From: Clostridia bacterium
GTDB lineage: Bacteria > Bacillota_A > Clostridia > Christensenellales > Aristaeellaceae
Direction of reading: 5' to 3'
Assembly (NCBI GenBank): GCA_017517815.1
Contig: JAFWYA010000045.1
Location: 1 to 50,519 of the forward strand
Length of the DNA stretch: 50,519 nucleotides
A model generated the notes under the pieces. That model saw nothing but the letters and a program-made list of their open reading frames with translations, ran no database searches and had not been told where the DNA came from. This document shows, piece after piece, positions 36,008 through 44,407 of the stretch (its first letter is position 1; each line of letters opens with the position of its first letter). Position numbers and translations under genes: made by a program.

Positions 36008-36928
36008 TTACAGATATTTGCGCCGTGCCATGCATAGTTCCGTAATAAACGCCTGATCAAGCGAAGTAAGCCTGTAGCCTTTTCGATAGATGAGCACATC
36101 CCGGTAAATTTTCTGGTTTTCATCGCACTTGCGCTGTACAAGGCCATAACGGCTGAGCAGTTTATCGGGAACAGGCGAAATCCACATAAAAGTATGGGGA
36201 TTTTCACTCAACAGGTCAAACTGGCTGGCACGCTCATAGATAAAAATGCGCCGACTGATATTATCCGGAAGTTCTTCCTTGACTACTTTGGAAAGCGGCA
36301 GCGAGGGTACATAGGGATCTGCATGCGCGATTTCGATATACGGGCGGAGATCGTCAAAGGCAATATTCGTTTTTTGGGCCAGCGGATGCTCGCTGCTCAT
36401 AAGCAGCTGATAGGTAAATTCGCAGATTGTTTCATAGTTCAGTTCTTTTTCATCCAACATGGCTCGGAAATATTGATCATAATTCTCCGCATAACGAATA
36501 ATGCCCAGCCGGTAATCATTTTCCAGCAGATTGCGGATGGTACGCTGGGAGTTGGTCTCCTTGTAAAACACTTCGGCGCTCTCCGGCGAAAGCTGACAGG
36601 AAAAGCGGGCAAAGGCCTCGGAAATATAGCTTGCACGTGGTACAGAGATGGAGAAACGCTGCTTGGGAACACTGGTATCCTTATACATTTTCTCCATTTG
36701 TTCAATCTGACGCAGGATATTCTGCGCGTAACCAATGAATTCCTCACCCTCCAGCGTCAGTTTCATTCCCTTGGAAGAGCGATCAAAAATGATGATGCCC
36801 AGTTCTCCTTCCAGTTCCTTGATGGAACGGCTGAGGTTTGGCTGCGCGATGAGAAGCGTTTGGGCCGCTTTGTTGAGTGAACCTGCCTTAGCAACCTCAA
36901 CTGCATATTTCATTTGGAGAATGTTCAT
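36008..36928 (-). CDS. LysR-family transcriptional regulator
   Basis: A 306-residue protein; the ATG at 36928 is preferred over a GTG at 36937 because AGGAAG sits 8 bases upstream. The N-terminal winged HTH (about 3-62) reads MKYAVEVAKAGSLNKAAQTL, then QPNLSRSIKELEGELG. The rest is a ligand-binding periplasmic-type fold. It lies 195 bp upstream of adhE on the same strand, so it might regulate that operon, but LysR proteins more often control divergent genes and none is present here. Its effector is unknown. Confidence 0.88.
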   Translation of the reverse strand: MNILQMKYAVEVAKAGSLNKAAQTLLIAQPNLSRSIKELEGELGIIIFDRSSKGMKLTLEGEEFIGYAQNILRQIEQMEKMYKDTSVPKQRFSISVPRASYISEAFARFSCQLSPESAEVFYKETNSQRTIRNLLENDYRLGIIRYAENYDQYFRAMLDEKELNYETICEFTYQLLMSSEHPLAQKTNIAFDDLRPYIEIAHADPYVPSLPLSKVVKEELPDNISRRIFIYERASQFDLLSENPHTFMWISPVPDKLLSRYGLVQRKCDENQKIYRDVLIYRKGYRLTSLDQAFITELCMARRKYL

Positions 36929-36964
36929 CCGTCTCACTTCCTGCTAACGTTCTTATCATGTCCT

Positions 36965-36993
36965 ATTATAAAAAGAAAAACTCTGATTTGCAA
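36965..36993 (-). promoter_or_regulatory. Probable promoter of the LysR gene
   Basis: On the minus strand TTGCAA (36988-36993) and a perfect TATAAT (36965-36970) are separated by 17 bp, about 37 bp from the LysR start codon. Box quality and spacing are good. Confidence 0.65.
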
Positions 36994-37224
36994 TGATTGT
37001 GAATTTTGTTTTCCCACCAGCTTTGCCGCATCTGCTTTGATATATCCCTGTTGCATCAGTTCAACCAGCGCTTTACAGTCCTTTGAAATTTCCTTCGCCA
37101 TGGGCATGATCTCTAACAGCAGTTCAAGTTCTTTCTGCTCATCTCGTTCTTTCTCAAGGTATCAGCGTTTGTCAAGGACGGTGAAACGTATATGTTCCCT
37201 TTTCTCCTTGACAAGATAAGTCAT
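36994..37224 (-). pseudogene. Degraded coding relic upstream of the LysR gene
   Basis: A minus-strand frame starting at the ATG at 37224 runs 20 codons to an in-frame TGA (37162-37164), then continues as YLEKERDEQKELELLLEIMP and further helical sequence rich in Glu, Lys and Leu. This reads like the C-terminus of a real protein, but it has no start and merges into the LysR promoter. The family is not recognised. The rest of the gap (37225-37464) has scattered stops in all frames and three GTCAAGGA/TCCTTGAC words near 37169-37229. Confidence 0.35.
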
Positions 37225-37464
37225 CCTTGACAGTTTCAGTGTACCTCTTCACATGGCACGTGGAGAACAGTTAAGCCAACAGTTAAGCCGCACTTGTGCC
37301 AGTCCTGCGATCATTTGATCTGATAAATTGAAGAAACGTCAGCCGCGCTGTCTGTATCAAATCTTCAGCAGAGATGGTTCTCCCTGTGCGGCGTTTTTGA
37401 AGTTGTTGCCATGATTCCAAAGTAACTGGTCATAGAGGGTGATGATTTTCTGTTCGTTCAAAAA

Positions 37465-37495
37465 AATACGCCCATTCTTTTGGAATGGGCGTATT
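37465..37495 (-). terminator. Intrinsic terminator of the lsrR-lsrK-cupin operon
   Basis: A perfect 13-bp stem (AATACGCCCATTC at 37465-37477, complement at 37483-37495, 5-nt loop) is followed in the minus direction by seven T residues (37460-37466 read in reverse). It lies 71 bp after the cupin gene. Confidence 0.9.
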
Positions 37496-37565
37496 ATCGA
37501 GTATCGCTGACGCGATATGTTTTTGTTTTATTTGGCTTGAATCCTGTCCGTTGAAGTTGCCAAGT

Positions 37566-37916
37566 TTACCAGGTGTAGTTTTCGACGTCCACCTTGTCGG
37601 GATCGGTGTAGGGGGCAAGGGTGGAGATCATCTTCACGGGCTTGTCGTAAGGGTTGCGGACGTAGTGAATCTCGCCGGGCTCGATATGGATGAGTTGGCC
37701 GGGGGTCAGGTGATTGACCACGCCGTCGACGATGACGTCCACTTCGCCTTCAAGAATGAAGAAGTTTTCTTCCATCACGTTGTGATAGTGGGCTTTGAAG
37801 TCCTGACCAGGCTGGAACTGCACCATGGCAAAGTTCATGCGGGGGCCCTTCATCAGATACTTGGGGCCGCTGTCGCCGAAACGGTATTCGCGATCGTTTT
37901 CATGAATAATATACAT
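37566..37916 (-). CDS. Small cupin-domain protein linked to lsrK
   Basis: A 116-residue single-domain cupin. The metal-binding motif is spread over HYHNVMEENFFILEGE (two His, one Glu) and PGEIHYVRN (third His), fitting the standard cupin G(X)5HXH(X)nE...H pattern with slight variation. Cupins of this size can be isomerases, dioxygenases or small-ligand binders. It follows lsrK by 37 bp and is the last gene before the terminator, so it belongs to the autoinducer-2 operon. No LsrG is seen in the window, so this protein might perform a similar step on phospho-AI-2; that is only an inference. Confidence 0.88.
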   Translation of the reverse strand: MYIIHENDREYRFGDSGPKYLMKGPRMNFAMVQFQPGQDFKAHYHNVMEENFFILEGEVDVIVDGVVNHLTPGQLIHIEPGEIHYVRNPYDKPVKMISTLAPYTDPDKVDVENYTW

Positions 37917-37953
37917 CTTTATATCCTCCTGATATGATATGAGTGATCAAAAG

Positions 37954-39522
37954 TTACTGCAGACCAGGAGCAACCCACATGTAGCGTGTCACGCCGGAGT
38001 CGCTGAGCGCCATCTGGGCATCGTACACCTTGCGCCAGGTGGCATACATTTCTTCATAAACAGCGTGGTTTTCCATGTTGGGCTCGTAAACCTTGTCCCA
38101 TTTGACCAGATTGCGGCTGGCCTCGCTGAAATCCTTGTAGATGCCAACACCGTAGCCGGCCAGAATGGCGGCACCAAGAGCGGTGGCTTCCTTTACAACA
38201 GGCACCTTAACAGGCAGGCCCAGCACGTCGCTGACGATTTGGCACCAGATGTCGCCCTTGCTGGCACCGCCGGCGAAGACCACTTCACTGGGGCGGTTGC
38301 CGGTGGCTTCATAGACCAGATCCATGTGTCCCTTGGCAATCATGGCGGTGTTTTCCATGATGGCGCGGTAGAAGGTATACCTGTTGAACTTCTCGGGGTC
38401 GAAATCGAAGTTGGTGAAGGTAGGAGCGGCGTGACGCCAGCGGATGAAGTTCATCACGTCGGAGAAGGTGCACATCATGCCGTAGCAGCCAGCGGGAATC
38501 TTGGCGGCTTCCTCGTTCATCAGCTGATAGGGATCGGTGCCAAGTTCTTTGGCCTTGCGAACTTCTTCCTGACAGAAGGCGTCGCGGTACCAGCGCATGG
38601 TGAGACCGGGCTTGAAGGCCAGCGCCTCATACTGCCACATGTCAGGGATGGCATGGCAGTTGACACGTACGCGGCACTTTTCATCGGGCTTGGCATTGGG
38701 GGTGTTGAACACATACTGCCAGAAACTGCCGCCAAAGATGGCCGCCTGGCTGGGGTCTACCACGCCCACGCCCACGCAGCCCAGCTGCGTGTCGCCGCCG
38801 CCGGTGACAACCTTGGTGCCTGCAGCCAGACCGGTTTCCTGCGCGGCCTTTTCGGTCACTTCGCCGATGATCTGTCCGCATTCGGCGGCCGGCGGGAAAA
38901 TGTCGTCCCTCAGGCCTACCTTGCGCATGATGGCAGGATCCCACGCGCGGGTTTCCAGATTGAAGATACCGGTAGTGGAACCGTTGGAGGGCTCTACGGC
39001 CAGAACGCCGGTGAGCTTGTAGATCAGCCAGTCGTTGAACATGCCGACCTTGGCGACCTTTTCATAGATCTCAGGCATTTTGTTCTTGACCCACAGAATG
39101 CGGGGCAGAGCGCCCAGCGCGTAGGTCTCGCCGGACAGCTGGTAGATTTCCTTTTCCAGCTCGGGATTCATGCGGATCAGTTCGCCCACTTCATCGTTGG
39201 AACGGGCATCCACGTTGGCGCAGGCCCAGATCTCCTGCCCCTCGGCATCGTACAGCACAATGCCTTCACGCATGCAGGTGGTGCTGATGCCGGCGATGTC
39301 TTTGGGATCGATGCCTGTTTCGGCCAGTACGCCCTTGATGCAGAAGCTGGCCAGCTCCCAGTTGGTCACCCAGTCAAAGTCCATGCTGCCAGGGAAGCGG
39401 GGATCCTCGGCGTGGGTCCATTCCCGCTGCACGCAGCCAACCTGCTTTCCTTCCAAGTCGAAGAGGACGGCGCGCTCGCTGCCGGTGCCCGCGTCGATGG
39501 CCATCAGATACTGTTGCGCCAT
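37954..39522 (-). CDS. lsrK: Autoinducer-2 kinase LsrK
   Basis: A 522-residue FGGY-family sugar kinase, close in length to E. coli LsrK (530). Distinctive matches to that protein, from memory, include YLMAIDAGTGSERAVLFDLE, CMREGIVLYDAEG, IWACANVDARS, the VVTGGGDTQLGC segment, GLTMRWYRDAFC, VFAGGASKGDIW and the C-terminus SGVTRYMWVAPGL. These make LsrK much more likely than xylulokinase or glycerol kinase. It phosphorylates imported AI-2 (DPD) at C5, trapping it and creating the LsrR inducer. It is co-transcribed with lsrR (upstream) and the cupin (downstream). The start follows AAGGAAGGATC. Confidence 0.93.
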   Translation of the reverse strand: MAQQYLMAIDAGTGSERAVLFDLEGKQVGCVQREWTHAEDPRFPGSMDFDWVTNWELASFCIKGVLAETGIDPKDIAGISTTCMREGIVLYDAEGQEIWACANVDARSNDEVGELIRMNPELEKEIYQLSGETYALGALPRILWVKNKMPEIYEKVAKVGMFNDWLIYKLTGVLAVEPSNGSTTGIFNLETRAWDPAIMRKVGLRDDIFPPAAECGQIIGEVTEKAAQETGLAAGTKVVTGGGDTQLGCVGVGVVDPSQAAIFGGSFWQYVFNTPNAKPDEKCRVRVNCHAIPDMWQYEALAFKPGLTMRWYRDAFCQEEVRKAKELGTDPYQLMNEEAAKIPAGCYGMMCTFSDVMNFIRWRHAAPTFTNFDFDPEKFNRYTFYRAIMENTAMIAKGHMDLVYEATGNRPSEVVFAGGASKGDIWCQIVSDVLGLPVKVPVVKEATALGAAILAGYGVGIYKDFSEASRNLVKWDKVYEPNMENHAVYEEMYATWRKVYDAQMALSDSGVTRYMWVAPGLQ

Positions 39523-39562
39523 GTGTGATCCTTCCTTTCTGTCAATTGTCGTATGATTGTAT

Positions 39563-40492
39563 TTATTCTGCGTGGTCGGAGGCCAGAATGGCCTCGGCGG
39601 TATCGGTATCGGTGATCAGCGTGTCGAGGATGCCGCCCTTGAGCACGGCGCGGATGGCGTCGGCCTTAACAAGTCCGGCTGCAACACCGATCACATTGTG
39701 CAGTTTGCTGAGCGCCTCCATGGAGGTGGCGATGAGGCGTTCTTCAATAGGACTGTTGATCAGACGGCCATTTTCATCCACAAAGTGGCTCAGCACGTCG
39801 CCTTTCGCACCCTGCATGGACAGATATAGCAGATCGTTGCTGTTGAGAATGCCGGAGTGAAAGATTGTCGCACTGCCGTCCATCGAGCCGATGCCTACGA
39901 CCGTCAGCTGAGCCAGCGAGATCATGCGGCTGATTTCGCTTACGCTGGTTTCCTGACGGATGGCGTCGGCCATTTCTTTGCTGGAAGCCAAAAGTGGAGC
40001 GGGAATAAGATGAAGCTTTGCGTTGAACACATTGCTGCGGGCATTGGGCAGATAATAGCTTACGCCGCCGGTGAGCGAAACGCAGGTGATGGTCGTTTCG
40101 GCGGTGGTGGCCAGATTGTTCAGCACCCGGCTGGGCGTGTCGCCGTAGCCGATGTTGATGACGCTTCCTTCGTGCAGCCGCTCGGTGATGTACATGCTGG
40201 CAGCTTCAGCAATGTTGGCGTTGGTCTGAGTGGGATCGGCGGGGGAGGGAACCACAAAAACATCCTCCAGCCCATAGGTTTCCATCAGCTTCTTTTCGAT
40301 CTTCAGCCGTTCTTCATTGCCGCGGCGCAGGCTGAACTGGATCATGCCTGTTTGCCGTGCACGCTCCAGAAGGCGGATCACACGGATGCGGCTGATGCCG
40401 AGCCGGTCAGAAATCTGCTGCTGGGTCATGTCCTGAAAGTAGTAGTACCAGGCTGCTTTGGCCATCAGCGCTTCTTCATAATCATAATCCAT
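39563..40492 (-). CDS. lsrR: LsrR-type SorC/DeoR-like repressor of the AI-2 locus
   Basis: A 309-residue SorC-family regulator. The N-terminal HTH reads AKAAWYYYFQDMTQQQISDR, then LGISRIRVIRLLERARQTG, and the C-terminal half is the sugar-phosphate-binding domain with INIGYGDTPSRVL, VSLTGGVSYY and the PIEERLIATS stretch. Being adjacent to lsrK and divergent from lsrA, it is almost certainly the LsrR orthologue: it represses both transcripts until phospho-AI-2 accumulates. The ATG at 40492 follows AAGGACTG. Confidence 0.92.
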   Translation of the reverse strand: MDYDYEEALMAKAAWYYYFQDMTQQQISDRLGISRIRVIRLLERARQTGMIQFSLRRGNEERLKIEKKLMETYGLEDVFVVPSPADPTQTNANIAEAASMYITERLHEGSVINIGYGDTPSRVLNNLATTAETTITCVSLTGGVSYYLPNARSNVFNAKLHLIPAPLLASSKEMADAIRQETSVSEISRMISLAQLTVVGIGSMDGSATIFHSGILNSNDLLYLSMQGAKGDVLSHFVDENGRLINSPIEERLIATSMEALSKLHNVIGVAAGLVKADAIRAVLKGGILDTLITDTDTAEAILASDHAE

Positions 40493-40544
40493 GCTGGACA
40501 GTCCTTATCAAAAGTTTTCAAACGTAACAAATGTATTCGCGGCA

Positions 40545-40573
40545 AGTATACCATACCACCAAATATCTGTCAA
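40545..40573 (-). promoter_or_regulatory. Promoter of lsrR-lsrK-cupin
   Basis: On the minus strand a perfect TTGACA (40568-40573) and TATACT (40545-40550) are separated by 17 bp, with an A/T-rich leader of about 50 bp to lsrR. GTTTGAAAAC in that leader resembles the words near the lsrA promoter and may be an LsrR site. Confidence 0.8.
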
Positions 40574-40699
40574 TGGCGGGGAAAGCAAAACCTGCGATAT
40601 TTCTTCTAAAATCCAACCGTTCATGGTTTCGATGGTGTTAAAGATTCCGTAGAAGGGGTGGAAAACGAAGTAAGAAAGCAGGAAATCCGATATAGGGTA

Positions 40700-40728
40700 T
40701 TGACAAATAGTTCACGAAACGATAGAAT
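40700..40728 (+). promoter_or_regulatory. Promoter of lsrACDBF with candidate LsrR operators
   Basis: TTGACA (40700-40705), a 17-bp spacer and TAGAAT (40723-40728) form a strong promoter 62 bp before lsrA. The spacer contains AGTTCACGAAAC (40709-40720). Its inverse relative GTTTTGTGAAACT occurs at 40748-40760, so an operator pair would flank the start site. The 126 bp between the two divergent promoters shows nothing else. Confidence 0.8.
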
Positions 40729-40789
40729 ACCTACATTAATAAAAATTGTTTTGTGAAACTTTTATTCATTGTTTTGGAGGGCAACGTAC

Positions 40790-42316
40790 ATGAACGAGCC
40801 TATAAACAAGGCTTCCGGGCTGGCCGTTCGCGGCATCAAAAAGTCGTTCGGCATCAATGTTGTGCTCAGGGGCATTGATCTGGAGGTGCCGCAAGGCGCT
40901 GTGGTCGCGCTCATTGGCGGCAACGGCGCAGGCAAGAGCACGCTGATGAAAATCATCATGGGCATCTATCAGGCCGATGAAGGCGAAATCTGCATGGGCG
41001 GCAAGCCCTGCAAGCTGGGCAAGCCGTCCGCTTCTCTGGCTGCCGGCATTTATCTGGTGCCTCAGGAGCCTTTGCTGTTCCCCAATATGACGGTTCTGGA
41101 AAACATCCTGATGGGCTTCAAGGAAGACGCGACCGAGCTCAAAAAGCGCCTTGACAAGCATATGGAAGGATTGGGCTTCAACCTGAATCTTCAGCGCAAG
41201 GCCAGCACCCTTTCCATTGCCGAGCAGCAGCTGGTTGAAATCCTGCGCGGTTTGATGCGTGAGGCCAAGGTGCTCATTCTGGACGAGCCCACCAGCGCTT
41301 TGACTTTCGGCGAGGTGCAGGCGCTGTTCAAGGTTGTGCGCGATCTCAAGAGCAAGGGCATCAGCATGATTTATATCACGCACCGCCTCAACGAGGTGTT
41401 CGAGATCGCCACCGACGTGGCTATCATGCGCGACGGCCTGATCACCCTGAAGGGCCCGGTGGAGAACTTCACCAAGGAAATGCTTATTCAGGGCCTTCTG
41501 CCCAATGATGCGGAAATGCACGAACTGGGCAGCAAGAGTTATGAACCCATCCGCTACGACGAACTGAAGCCGGTGCTGCAGGTGAGAAATTTCACCGGCT
41601 ATGGCTTCAGTGATATCTCCTTCGATCTGTATCCCGGTGAAATTCTGGGCATTGCAGGCGTTGTGGGCGCTGGCCGCACAGAGCTGATCAGCACCATTTT
41701 CGGCCGCGACAAGACGCTTGGCGGCAAGGTGCTGCTGGATGGTAAGGACATTACCGGCCTTTCCACCAACAAGATCCTGCAGGCTGGCATCAACTTTGTG
41801 CCGGAGGATCGTCACTATCACGGCCTGTTCAAGATTCGCTCCATCTCCTCCAACACCACCTCGGCACTGCTGGGCACCAAGGAGATCGGCAAACTGAACA
41901 TGAACCGCCGCCGTCAGAAGGAGATTTCCCAGAAGTACGTTGATAATTTCCGTACCAAGATCGTCTCTCTGGAAGATCTCATTGGCAGCCTGTCCGGCGG
42001 CAACCAGCAGAAGGTTGTCATCGCGCGCTCCCTGTCCACCCAGCCCAAGGTTGTGATTCTGGACGAGCCCACCCGCGGCATCGACGCTGCTGCCCGCGGC
42101 GACGTGTACAACATCATCCGCCAGCTCAAGGAAGCGGGCGTGGCCGTGCTGATGGTTTCCTCCGATATCGAAGAGGTTGTGGAGCTTGCCGACCGTGCCA
42201 TTACCGTGTTTCAGGGCAGAATCAACGGCGAGTTCAGCCACGATGAAATTACCCAGGACGTCCTGACCAGCGCCTCGTTCGGCATCAGTCAGGAGAAGGC
42301 GGTGGCCCATGAATAA
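40790..42316 (+). CDS. lsrA: AI-2 ABC importer ATP-binding protein LsrA
   Basis: The ATG at 40790 follows GGAGGGCAACGTAC; an upstream TTG in frame lies in the ribosome site. This 508-residue protein has two fused ATPase halves, as in RbsA/MglA/LsrA. The first has Walker A GGNGAGKST (43-51), the signature-like LSIAEQQLVEI and Walker B VLILDEP. The second has a degenerate Walker A (GVVGAGRTE) but an intact LSGGNQQK and VILDEPTRGID. It powers AI-2 uptake through LsrC/LsrD. The specific LsrA name rests on the flanking lsrB, lsrF, lsrK and lsrR genes. Confidence 0.9.
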   Translation: MNEPINKASGLAVRGIKKSFGINVVLRGIDLEVPQGAVVALIGGNGAGKSTLMKIIMGIYQADEGEICMGGKPCKLGKPSASLAAGIYLVPQEPLLFPNMTVLENILMGFKEDATELKKRLDKHMEGLGFNLNLQRKASTLSIAEQQLVEILRGLMREAKVLILDEPTSALTFGEVQALFKVVRDLKSKGISMIYITHRLNEVFEIATDVAIMRDGLITLKGPVENFTKEMLIQGLLPNDAEMHELGSKSYEPIRYDELKPVLQVRNFTGYGFSDISFDLYPGEILGIAGVVGAGRTELISTIFGRDKTLGGKVLLDGKDITGLSTNKILQAGINFVPEDRHYHGLFKIRSISSNTTSALLGTKEIGKLNMNRRRQKEISQKYVDNFRTKIVSLEDLIGSLSGGNQQKVVIARSLSTQPKVVILDEPTRGIDAAARGDVYNIIRQLKEAGVAVLMVSSDIEEVVELADRAITVFQGRINGEFSHDEITQDVLTSASFGISQEKAVAHE

Positions 42317-43313
42317 GATCAAGAATATTTTCCAGGCCAGGTGGATGTCCAGCCTGATCTTCCTGATCGTGCTGTTCCTGATCACCGGCATCGCTGATCC
42401 CAGCTTCCTCAACTACTCCAGCATCATCAGCTGCTTCAACACCTCCACCATGTACACGCTGCTTGCCATCGGCATCGCATTTGTGATCATGACCGGTGAG
42501 ATCGACGTATCCATCGGTGCGACGCTTGGCCTGACTGCCGCTATGACCGGCATGATCGCCCAGCGCGGAGGCAGTATCGGCGAAATGCTGCTGACCGTGA
42601 TGCTCATTGGTGCTGCGGTCGGTGTGGTCAACGGTGTGGGCGTGGCATTCTTTGGCGTTCCGTCGCTCATCTTCACCCTTGGCACCAACAGCGTCATCCG
42701 CGGTCTGGTGTACATCGTCTCTGACGGCCGCACCATTGAAAACTTCGGCGGCTCCATCGCCAGCTACGGCAATCAGGTGCTGTTCGGCGAAATCACCGTG
42801 TACTATGCCATCGCGATTGCACTGGTGGCTGTGGCGCACATCGTGCTGACCAAGACCCGCAAGGGCAAGTACTTTATTGCGGTCGGCGACAACGCTGGCG
42901 GCGCGAACCTCGTAGGTATCTCGGTGCTTGGCACCAAGATGCTGGCCTATGTGCTGTGCGGCGTGTTTGCCGGTCTTGGCGGATTTGTATTCGCCTCCAA
43001 GTATGGTCAGGTTATGACCGTTGCCGGAAACGGCTACGAAATGACCGCGATTGCGGCATGCGTGCTGGGCGGTATCTCCCTCTCCGGCGGCCTTGGCAAC
43101 ATGGTGGGCGCAGCACTGGGTGCTGTGATCATGTCCTCCATCAGCCGTCTCCTGGTCTTTATCGGCCTGCCCTCCACCTACGACAACACCATTACCGGCA
43201 TCATGCTGATTGTGATCGTTGTGGTCGACGCACTGGCGCAGCGGCGCTCCATTGAAATGGCCAGAAGAAAGCGTCTCCTGTCCAGAACTGCGGAAGGAGG
43301 CGAGAACGCATGA
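42309..43313 (+). CDS. lsrC: AI-2 ABC importer permease LsrC
   Basis: A 334-residue RbsC-family permease with about 8-10 helices (ITGIADPSFLNYSSI at the start, then VIMTGEIDVSIGATLGLTAA, the EIDLS-type motif of this family). Its start overlaps lsrA by 8 nt and its stop overlaps lsrD by 4 nt. It forms the heterodimeric channel with LsrD. C and D are assigned by order, as in other lsr operons. Confidence 0.88.
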   Translation: MNKIKNIFQARWMSSLIFLIVLFLITGIADPSFLNYSSIISCFNTSTMYTLLAIGIAFVIMTGEIDVSIGATLGLTAAMTGMIAQRGGSIGEMLLTVMLIGAAVGVVNGVGVAFFGVPSLIFTLGTNSVIRGLVYIVSDGRTIENFGGSIASYGNQVLFGEITVYYAIAIALVAVAHIVLTKTRKGKYFIAVGDNAGGANLVGISVLGTKMLAYVLCGVFAGLGGFVFASKYGQVMTVAGNGYEMTAIAACVLGGISLSGGLGNMVGAALGAVIMSSISRLLVFIGLPSTYDNTITGIMLIVIVVVDALAQRRSIEMARRKRLLSRTAEGGENA

Positions 43314-44341
43314 AATCTCTACTGAAAAAGGTTTTCAAGCACTGGGAACTGTTCCTGGTGATCTTCCTCGTGCTGGAGTTTGTGGTCTTTGGCACCGCCA
43401 ATCCCAAGTTCCTGCGTCCCAAGTCCATCATGAACAGCATCGTCAACTACATCAGCGTGTGTATTATCTCGCTGTTTGTAACGCTGGTCATGATTACCGG
43501 CGGCATTGACATTCAGGCGCCCTCCATCATCGGCCTGACGAGTATCGTTATCGGCGTATTGTGGAGCGATGCCGGGCTCAACATCTGGCTGGCGGTGTTC
43601 ATCGCCGTGGTTCTGGCTGCGCTGTGCGGCGCGCTGAGCGGCTTCTTCATCGCCTACTGCGGGGTTCAGCCAATGGTGGTCACGCTGGGCGGCAGCTTCC
43701 TGTACTCGGGACTTGCGCTGCTGGTTTCCAGCATGTCTGCAACGCCTGCCTATCAGGGCATCAGTGGGTTCCCGTCCAAGAATGAAGCGGGCGCTTATGT
43801 GGACTTCCGTTTCCTGGGCAAGGGCAATCTTTTCGGAATTCCCACACAGATTGTGGTTTACATCCTGCTGATCGTTCTTTGCATCTGGCTGCTTCACCGC
43901 ACCAAGTACGGCGAGCGCCTGTTCCTTATCGGCGTCAACCAGCAGGCGGCTGAATATTCCGGCATCAACACCCGTGCGGTGATCATGTCCACCTACGTGC
44001 TCTCTGCTGTGAGCGCAGCGCTGGCCGGTACCCTGCTGACTGCCAACGTTAATTCCGCCAAGTACAACCTGGGTTCCGGCTACACGCTGGCCATCATCAC
44101 TGCGGTCGTTCTGGGCGGCACGCTCAACACCGGCGGCAAGGGCAGCATCCTCGGCACGGTGCTGGCGTCCCTGATCATCTGCATCTTGCGCTACGGCCTG
44201 CCGCTGTGCTTTGACGTGAGCACCCAGAACCTGGACCTGCCGGTTGGCATCGTTCTGGTGCTGGTGGTGCTGGGCCGTGAGATTGCCGGCAAGGGCATGA
44301 TTCAGGCTTTGGTCAAGCAGCTCAAAAAGCGCTCGGCCTGA
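43310..44341 (+). CDS. lsrD: AI-2 ABC importer permease LsrD
   Basis: A 343-residue RbsC-family permease, paralogous to LsrC. MITGGIDIQAPSIIGLTSIV is the equivalent of the GGIDLS motif and VVLGGTLNTGGKGSILGTVL the ATPase-contact loop. It is coupled to lsrC by an ATGA overlap. A hairpin (44358-44376) separates it from lsrB. Confidence 0.88.
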   Translation: MKSLLKKVFKHWELFLVIFLVLEFVVFGTANPKFLRPKSIMNSIVNYISVCIISLFVTLVMITGGIDIQAPSIIGLTSIVIGVLWSDAGLNIWLAVFIAVVLAALCGALSGFFIAYCGVQPMVVTLGGSFLYSGLALLVSSMSATPAYQGISGFPSKNEAGAYVDFRFLGKGNLFGIPTQIVVYILLIVLCIWLLHRTKYGERLFLIGVNQQAAEYSGINTRAVIMSTYVLSAVSAALAGTLLTANVNSAKYNLGSGYTLAIITAVVLGGTLNTGGKGSILGTVLASLIICILRYGLPLCFDVSTQNLDLPVGIVLVLVVLGREIAGKGMIQALVKQLKKRSA

Positions 44342-44357
44342 AAACGTTGAATTTCAG

Positions 44358-44376
44358 GAGGCGTTGTGAACGCCTC
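44358..44376 (+). other. Intercistronic hairpin lsrD-lsrB
   Basis: GAGGCGTT and AACGCCTC pair over 8 bp with a GTG loop. No T-run follows, so it is likely an RNA processing or stability element raising lsrB mRNA over the permease mRNA. Confidence 0.6.
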
Positions 44377-44407
44377 TTGGGATAAATAAAAATGGGAGGA
44401 CTCAAAC

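Noticed and set aside
36914..37219. 101-codon plus-strand open frame upstream of LysR
   Set aside because: Ser/Phe-rich composition and overlap with the LysR start; the protein-like signal is on the minus strand.
37430..37618. 62-codon minus-strand frame over the cupin 3' end and terminator
   Set aside because: It runs through a perfect terminator hairpin and is out of frame with the cupin; not a gene.
40766..42412. 548-codon minus-strand open frame opposite lsrA
   Set aside because: His/Gln-rich antisense product; lsrA motifs are unambiguous on the plus strand.
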